Below the pieces are notes generated by a model. That model was given only the letters and a program-made list of their open reading frames with translations, was not told the DNA's origin and did no database searches. A stretch of 13,966 bases of DNA from Hamiltosporidium magnivora (lineage: Eukaryota; Microsporidia; Dubosqiidae): the NCBI GenBank assembly GCA_004325065.1, contig PITI01000350.1:1-13966 (forward strand). Reading direction: 5' to 3'. Positions 9,076 through 13,966 of this stretch are shown one piece after another. Position numbers and translations under genes: made by a program. The first letter of the stretch is position 1; each line of letters opens with the position of its first letter.

Positions 9076-9330
9076 ATGCCATAATTATAACTTTCTGGGT
9101 TGGTTAGTGTGGAGAAAGTGGGAACGCTGCATAGTCTTGAATAAGCTAAGTATAGGATTTACATACTATCACACTTCCTGCGACGAAGAAAAACGAACAC
9201 AAGGCAACTGCTTCGACTATTAATTAACATCTACATACTTGGTAGGTGAAAGACTTGGGGAAGTAGCTATTGCAAGGTATACTGATGGAGTTTTGGAGAG
9301 CAGGTAGATGTAGAGATAAAACCATGTTAT
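9076..9330 (+). repeat. 3' tail of a LINE, copy A
   Basis: This segment aligns with the - strand segment 13500-13250. Shared landmarks are GCCATAA at 9078 (the stop codon of the other copy), GCTGCATAGTCTTG at 9126, GGCAACTGC-TCG at 9203 and CTGATGGAG-TTGGAG at 9282. The distances between the last three landmarks are 77 and 79 bases here and exactly 77 and 79 in the other copy. Sequence between landmarks is partly alike (for instance AACGAAC before GGCAACTG). This is the mark of two old copies of one transposon 3' untranslated region. No coding part is recognisable upstream in this copy. Confidence 0.75.
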
Positions 9331-10050
9331 GTCATAAAAATATGAATAACACATGCTTCCGTATTAAAAACATGTGATATTTTACAATAAGAATTTCAAA
9401 TGATTGTTTCAACCAAAATTTTATAAGATGATTTTCTTTAAATTTAATGTTTTAATTCAATAAAATTTTGGGTATATACATTTTATCTCTTAAATATTAT
9501 TTTTTTCCAATATTTTAACATCTTCAGTGGCCTCTTCAAAAAAGTCTCCGAAACATGATTTTTTCGGTTCCCTCACCGTGGTTTCGGCCTAAAGAATAAA
9601 AGATAGAATATTTTTGTGTTTTCTGTGTTAAAGCCATCTTTTTTGTTGTTTACTTGCTTTTAAGGGGCTGTTGGTCGCTTATACTTTACAACTTTTCGAT
9701 AACACGTAATTAACCTTTAATTAGCTCTATTGTGCATTGGTTTTGACTTAAGTCTTTCCGCCGATCAAAGAAAATTGTTTTGACCGTCTTATAAAACCTT
9801 TCAATCGTAAATATGCCTCTACATTAGTGGTATTTGTATCTTTTAACATATTTCTTATGATATTTTTTTTTACCAATACCGTTTCAAGTCACCACATAAG
9901 AGATTATCTTAACGAATCACCTATAAATAAGAGAAAACTCTTTGAATAATGGAGACCAAGTCCTAAAGTTGTGAGTTTAAACCATTTGAATATAATATTG
10001 AGAAGTTATTCCTACATTAATGTGTGTTGTATAGATTTTTTTATTCTTAA
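9331..10050. other. Downstream remains of the R4/Dong-type LINE and intergenic DNA
   Basis: The element's restriction-like endonuclease domain should fall here on the - strand. Only a weak hint is visible near 9920-10000 (KWFKLTTLG, where family members often have 'KWY.H.P'). The PD-(D/E)xK core cannot be recognised, so the 3' end is either too decayed to read or truncated. A 33-aa - strand frame at 9536-9637 has no support. Confidence 0.35.
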
Positions 10051-10224
10051 TTAAAATAAAAATGCCAGGTATATTACGCGAATCTTGACATAAGTTTTAA
10101 TCCTTGACTCCACTCCCATATCTGCATACAGATTAATGAATTTCTTCGGCTGAGTGGCTACCAATTCATTTAAAGACTTACAATAATATCTAATGAATAA
10201 GAATAAATGTATACGTTTTAAACG
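10051..10224 (-). pseudogene. Ruined CCHC motif before the endonuclease
   Basis: One open - strand run reads YYCKSLNELVATQPKKFINL and continues with ADMGVESRIKTY and VIYLAF. In R2/R4-group proteins this place holds a C-x2/3-C ... H-x4-C motif followed by 'Y..RH..V.RVIYL'. Here the first Cys is kept, while the second Cys, the His and the last Cys read as Leu (or a neighbour), Phe and Tyr. The zinc site is therefore lost although the surrounding text is still legible. Confidence 0.6.
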
Positions 10225-10401
10225 TCATTTCTGCGTATATTTAGTCTTTAACAAGTTTTCTTTAGAAATTGTTCCTAAATGATCTACTGTTTTGTTCTAG
10301 GAGTTGCAGTTGAACGAACACCTTCATTTCCTCAAAATAAATTTATATCCTGGGTATAAGAACACAGTTTTATAACGTGGTTTTACACTTTTTTTGCTTA
10401 A

Positions 10402-10888
10402 TCATTTTGAAGAGTCATTTAAACTCACCAGCTCGTTATTTCCTGCATTATATAACTTTTTGTGTAGTTTGATTTTTATTTCGTTATATAAGTAAGCTAG
10501 TTCTGCTTCTTATAATTTCATGTTCTGGATTACTCTTCCGACTCGTATGTTAGTTTCAAAAAGGTTTTTGCTTCTGCAAAGTCGTTTTTGTTTTTGTTCT
10601 CAACTTTTAGGATTTTTGCTCATCTGATTGAGTTATCGTTAGATTATTCAGACAATCCACCAATTGCAAAAGAATATGTTCGCTTTTGAACTCAACACTA
10701 TAAAAACCTCTTACAAACTTTTTACGAGGAATGTGTAGACGCTTTTTACACCCTGGTCTGAGGCAAATTTTGGTATTTAGCAAAACGAACGCAGTGCATG
10801 CGCAAACCCAGAATGTCGGACAATACGAGTCAAATAACTCATGGAATACTCTAGTGATGATAGCATAGTGATTGGTAACTCGAAACAA
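10402..10888 (-). pseudogene. Thumb and spacer region of the R4/Dong-type ORF
   Basis: The first run, 10888-10607, is open for 93 codons and includes NTKICLRPGCKKRLHIPRKK and RGFYSVEFKSEHILLQL. It matches the 'RLY.PR..GGRGL.SVE...E...L..Y' segment that follows the polymerase in R2/R4-group LINEs. Two shorter runs continue it: 10619-10530 (ILKVENKNKNDFAEAK) and 10503-10402 (NEIKIKLHKKLYNAGNNE). Each is in a new frame, so at least two indels separate them. Confidence 0.72.
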
Positions 10889-11016
10889 ATTTTTTGCATA
10901 AACCCTCGTGCTGAAAACTATTTCTATTTTTTCTATTAATTAGTCTGTATTCCTTAAATGACCTCAGGTTAGGATTTATCTGCTATTTTCTATTTTATCA
11001 AGGTATCTGTAAAGAC

Positions 11017-11697
11017 TTATTGCTGCAAGAAAAGTAGCAATATCTTACAGCACGAATCATTCGAACCCGAATTTTCTTTTTTGCTCTTCAACCTTATGTT
11101 GTTTATAAACCTATTCGCATACCCAGCCACCTGTTCTAATATTTGTTCATCTTTAGAAAGAAGATGAAAATCATAAATAAAGATGAGATGATTGGTATAA
11201 GGAGATTCAGCATCTGTTTGTATTCTCTTTTTGTGTATTTCCTATCAAGATAGCCGTATTACGGATCTATACACAACACAAACAATGAATGGGACACTAT
11301 CTGCTCCGAAAAGGAATTCATCAATCTACTTGTTGATGATTTTTTAAGTGCACAATTGTAATATAAATATTTCATTTTTATATAGTTGCCTGTAAAATTT
11401 AGTATCTAATCATAGGAATAAAGTTTTTTATAAATTAGTCACCTAGCATGATCTATTGAATCATAAACTTTATTAACAGCAAAACACAGGTCCTTACAAT
11501 TGTTTCCATACTCTTTATATATAACAACATTTAAAAGAGCCGTCTCTTTGGGTCTTTGCACCTCTCTAATTGCTCTTCACAGATTATCTGAAAGCAATTC
11601 TAGTTTTTCCAATTCAAGCTGTAAAACTTTCGTAACACATTTTGTTGCTAGCTGTCAGATTTGGCATAGAGGATATTGGCCTGTAACCATAACCACT
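11017..11697 (-). pseudogene. Reverse transcriptase domain, inactive
   Basis: The motifs appear in order. GYRPISSMPNL (about 11688-11656) is the 'NYRPI.CM..LYK' motif. TKCVTKVLQLELEKL (from 11645) and ETALLNVVIYKEYGNN follow. Motif A reads LCFAVNKVYDSIDHA (about 11489-11445), where 'DVKKAFDSVDHA' is expected, so the catalytic Asp is now Ala. Motif B reads FLFGADSVPFIVCV (about 11316-11275) for the usual 'LQGDSLSPLLFC'. Motif C reads LIFIYDFHLLSKDEQ in the run 11220-11017, where 'LYMDDLKLFAK' is expected, so the second Asp is now Phe. At least two frame changes and several stops separate these pieces. The domain would copy element RNA in an active relative; here it is dead. Confidence 0.85.
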
Positions 11698-11926
11698 TTT
11701 TCGTGTAGGTTTATGGCATCAAATAAGTATGTCTAAAAAAATATTGGTCGGATTGAAGCTTTCTTTCTAAAAATATTACTTATAAAATATCACAAAAATA
11801 TTTATCACGACTGTGGGTTTCTTTATGTAAAGATGAAAATACCATCAATTATAATTGCTTCGGAGTTTGAATTAAATTTATCAAATCTAAAGCTTCGAAT
11901 ACAAGTAAACGTGGTTATATGCCTGG

Positions 11927-12217
11927 TTAACACGAAATGTATCCAATTGTTTCCAGCGAAACTACTTTATCATTTTTGTTCCAAATGAGAAAGAATTCCG
12001 AAATTTCGTCACGATAGACCACATTCTCAGATTCAACAAAATTAGACAACCGACGACTGAATAAACCTAAGAAAAATTTAAAAATACGATTCTCCTTCCA
12101 AAATTCTTTAATAGTCGTATACATCGTATTTTTTTGTAGACATTTAACGGTACCTTCCTCCCAAAAAATGCCTCGGAATTTACTTACACTGCTCAAGTTA
12201 AATTTATACTTTCGCAT
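11927..12217 (-). pseudogene. Linker region before the reverse transcriptase
   Basis: This 96-codon open frame is the longest undamaged run in the upstream half of the element. Its text (KFRGIFWEEGTVKCL, then TTIKEFWKENRIF) fits the segment in R4/Dong proteins where a 'YR...G....V...P....E...FW..IW' stretch precedes the polymerase. The ATG at 12217 is internal to the old ORF, not a gene start. Beyond 11927, toward 11700, the frame is lost and I can follow no clear text until the RPI motif. Confidence 0.6.
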
Positions 12218-12464
12218 GATTTTCTTAAAATTTTTGCATCTTAAGTGCAGAGCTTTTTCTATCTACGAGCCTTCTCGAGAAGATCCTTAAAAAGTTAGGG
12301 CTTAGAAATTTATCTTTCTACTGTTTTCTTTCAAGCGGACTTGGGTTTAGCCTTGCGTGTCACCTCTTCAAGGCCTCCCGGGTCGCCTAGATTGTTCGAG
12401 CAGCCTCAGTAACAGTCTTAGGTTATGATATTTTACATTACGCTCTTGATAAAATTAATTTGGT

Positions 12465-12908
12465 TCAAAACTTTTCTATCAACCAATTTACATGAAAGCT
12501 TTCTAGAGTCTGATCATTAAATTTTCTTTTTTCTTTTCTGAGAGTTTCAGGATTGTACAAACAACATCTCTCTGATGTTATATAGAGTTTATTGTCAGTT
12601 AATAAGCATGGCTCTGTGAGACAGGTGGTAATTCTACGCCCCTCTGCATTTCTTTTAGCCTCTTTTAATTTTCTGCCTCATGTGTGCTAATTTTTTTACA
12701 CATTGCTATGAAAGAATGGCATAATTTTTCATTATACAACCTAAAAATAACATACCAGTTATTTCTTAACATTCTATCAACCTTCTTTGCACGCCAGAAT
12801 AGCAAATCTAGATCATTGCTGCTCTACGGCCGTTACAGAGTCAAGTATTGAATGTAATAGTATCAGTCGGCTTTCTTCTGAAATATCAGCTGTATTGAGG
12901 TCTTCCAT
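12465..12908 (-). pseudogene. N-terminal part of the R4/Dong-type ORF
   Basis: The probable start codon is at 12908. The first run (12908-12813) begins MEDLNTADISEESRLILL and stops at a TGA after EQQ, then continues in the same frame with SRFAILACKE. A change of frame gives KKVDRMLRNNWYVIFRLY. A third run (12677-12465) is open for 70 codons and includes TTCLTEPCLLTDNKLYI, SERCCLYNPETLRKEKRK and ESFHVNW. The cysteines in this run could be what is left of a nucleic-acid-binding finger, but no full motif is present. The match to this LINE group is by position and style only; the polymerase downstream is the firm evidence. Confidence 0.6.
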
Positions 12909-13249
12909 GATGTTGTCTGGTCTACACACAGATGAATCGGAATAAGAAAACGAAGGTAAGGTGTCTTACGGGCAGACTGAGGTACATATAAGTATTAATC
13001 GTTTGTAAAAGTACTGATATGAATGATATGTTGATCCTGAAGCCCTCGGATATTGAAAATACATTCAAATAACCTACTTATATCTTTTCTAAACTAGTCT
13101 TCGAGTTTAATAGCCTTTTTTTCAGTTTTTATATTTTGCTGTCAAGTTTTTTCTTTCTACCTATTTTAAATTAAATATACGCCAATTTAAAATATCACAT
13201 ATTTTTATAAAACAGTGGCAATCGTTCAATTTGTTACTATCAAATTAAC
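12909..13249. other. Gap between the two LINE remnants
   Basis: No gene is visible. The part next to 12908 is the likely 5' untranslated region of the R4/Dong-type element, and the far part adjoins the 3' tail of the second LINE. Neither boundary is marked by a recognisable repeat or A-rich tail. Confidence 0.4.
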
Positions 13250-13491
13250 TCAGTTTTAGGGGGAACATAAATAGCTGATACTCCAACACTCCATCAGAAT
13301 CCCCTACTATAAGTACATCCCAAAACCTTTAATCTAAAAAATCTTCAGAACCTAAAAAAGAGGCGAGGCAGTTGCCCAAAGTTCGTTAATGCTCTTTGCA
13401 TAAAGTGCAATCTCAGAACGAAACACATCTGGGTTCAGGCAAGACTATGCAGCATCCCCTCTTACTCTTATTACTTAGTTACTAAATAGCA
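13250..13491 (-). repeat. 3' tail of a LINE, copy B
   Basis: This is the 3' untranslated region immediately after the stop codon of the ORF at 13492-13966. It carries the same spaced landmarks as 9076-9330: GCTGCATAGTCTTG from 13453, GGCAACTGCCTCG from 13376 and CTGATGGAGTGTTGGAG from 13297, all read on the - strand. The end near 13250 is where similarity fades, not a proven element end. Confidence 0.75.
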
Positions 13492-13966
13492 TTATGGCTC
13501 ATTAAGAGCCCTAGCTTCATGCACTATTGAATTCAATCTGTCATAATTAAACGCCTTTTGTTTTCATTCGTCCATACCAATGTCTTCGAGATTTTTTTGT
13601 ATATTATCTAGCAATCTAGCCTTCGGGCGACTAGAGAGTCTCGAACTTCGGGTATTAAAAATATTTACTTTTTTAACAGTTCTGCTTTCTAGCATTCGTT
13701 CAAGATAGCCTAGAAAATGCAGTCTGGTTGTGTTAACTTCGTATATTGTCCCTATATTTCGATATAAGTCTTGGAGGTCGATGTTGTTATGAATTCGCTA
13801 CACTTCTTGCTGATTTCATATTGGTCTTTATATTGTGCTTAGAAGATTTCGGTCCCATGTGATTAATTTTGCTTCATCAAGCTCTGCAACATCTAAGTTT
13901 CGCAGCCATGCATCACTATAGGTCTAAGAATTGTTTTATGTATCACTATCTTACTTCTCAAGCTTA
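13492..13966 (-). pseudogene. C-terminal end of a second LINE reverse transcriptase ORF
   Basis: The ORF enters from beyond the right edge of the window. At about 13966-13870 it reads HKTILRPIVMHGCET, matching the usual 'YKTLIRPVL.YG.ETW'. After one frame change a single frame runs to the stop at 13494-13492. It includes DEAKLITWDRNLLSTI, RIHNNIDLQDLYRN, TTRLHFLGYLERM, SRPKARLLDNIQKNLEDIG and IVHEARALNEP, which are the standard closing motifs of this LINE class ('RP.LRWLD...EDL..LG', 'IVEEARAL..P'). Four stops interrupt the frame; one is a TGA where Trp is usual. It is a better preserved copy of the family seen at 6546-7007. Whether the family belongs to the RTE, CR1/Jockey or another clade cannot be settled without its polymerase. 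Confidence 0.85.

Larger units (their letters stand above)
10051..12908 (-). mobile_element. Degenerate R4/Dong-type non-LTR retrotransposon, near full-length ORF
   Basis: In - strand order the element shows an ATG with an N-terminal domain (12908-12465), a linker to the polymerase (12217-11927), reverse transcriptase motifs (11697-11017), a thumb/connection segment (10888-10607), a spacer (10619-10402) and a cysteine-rich motif before the endonuclease (10224-10051). This single-ORF order, with a C-terminal CCHC motif, is that of R2/R4-group LINEs, which carry a restriction-like rather than an APE endonuclease. The reading text follows R4/Dong proteins most closely. Frame changes and stops occur throughout, and catalytic residues are lost, so it cannot move itself. 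Outer limits are uncertain: the 5' UTR should lie above 12908 and the endonuclease below 10051. No target-site duplication was found. Confidence 0.82.

Noticed and set aside
9536..9637. 33-aa - strand frame and a TTTAG splice-like site nearby
   Set aside because: There is no matching donor, no family resemblance, and introns are very rare in the suspected group.
11500..11736. 78-codon + strand frame
   Set aside because: It lies antisense to recognisable reverse transcriptase motifs on the - strand and has no family resemblance of its own.
13492..13966. TGA read as tryptophan (altered genetic code)
   Set aside because: A TGA sits at a usual Trp position in the LINE, but TAA and TAG also interrupt it, and the intact USP gene uses TGG for Trp. 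Simple decay explains it.

Overview
The window is very AT-rich and looks like a non-model eukaryotic genome, most probably a microsporidian with a large, transposon-loaded genome. A Hamiltosporidium-type parasite is my best guess, held with moderate confidence. The reasons are intron-free reading frames, a gene-poor layout, a divergent LRR protein gene, a small ubiquitin protease, and decayed non-LTR retrotransposons. Nothing bacterial is present: no operons, Shine-Dalgarno sites, CRISPR arrays or tRNA genes that I can see.

Left part (1-3600): one broken gene on the + strand (856-3254) encodes a possible N-terminal hydrophobic leader, a weakly BTB-like region and a long series of leucine-rich repeats. 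It is split by two or three frameshifts and one in-frame stop. The gene sits inside a pair of imperfect inverted repeats (11-35 and 3550-3574; 23 of 25 bases match), so the unit may be a large mobile or duplicated element.

Middle (3600-9075): the only intact protein gene is at 4975-6015 on the - strand. It encodes a membrane-anchored ubiquitin-specific protease of the C19/USP family, with its catalytic Cys, His and Asp all visible. The rest is AT-rich intergenic DNA holding the degraded 3' end of a LINE reverse transcriptase (6546-7007, - strand) and a doubtful coding-like tract near 7270-7540.

Right part (9076-13966): slightly richer in G+C and filled with retrotransposon debris. A nearly full-length but dead R4/Dong-type LINE runs from 12908 down to about 10050 on the - strand. 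It has an N-terminal domain, reverse transcriptase motifs, a thumb region and a ruined CCHC motif. Next to it lies the C-terminus and 3' tail of a second LINE family (13250-13966, - strand). A second copy of that tail lies at 9076-9330 on the + strand, and the family's coding end is also seen at 6546-7007.

The genes do not form a pathway. The picture is a transposon graveyard around one live deubiquitinase gene and one dying LRR-family gene.
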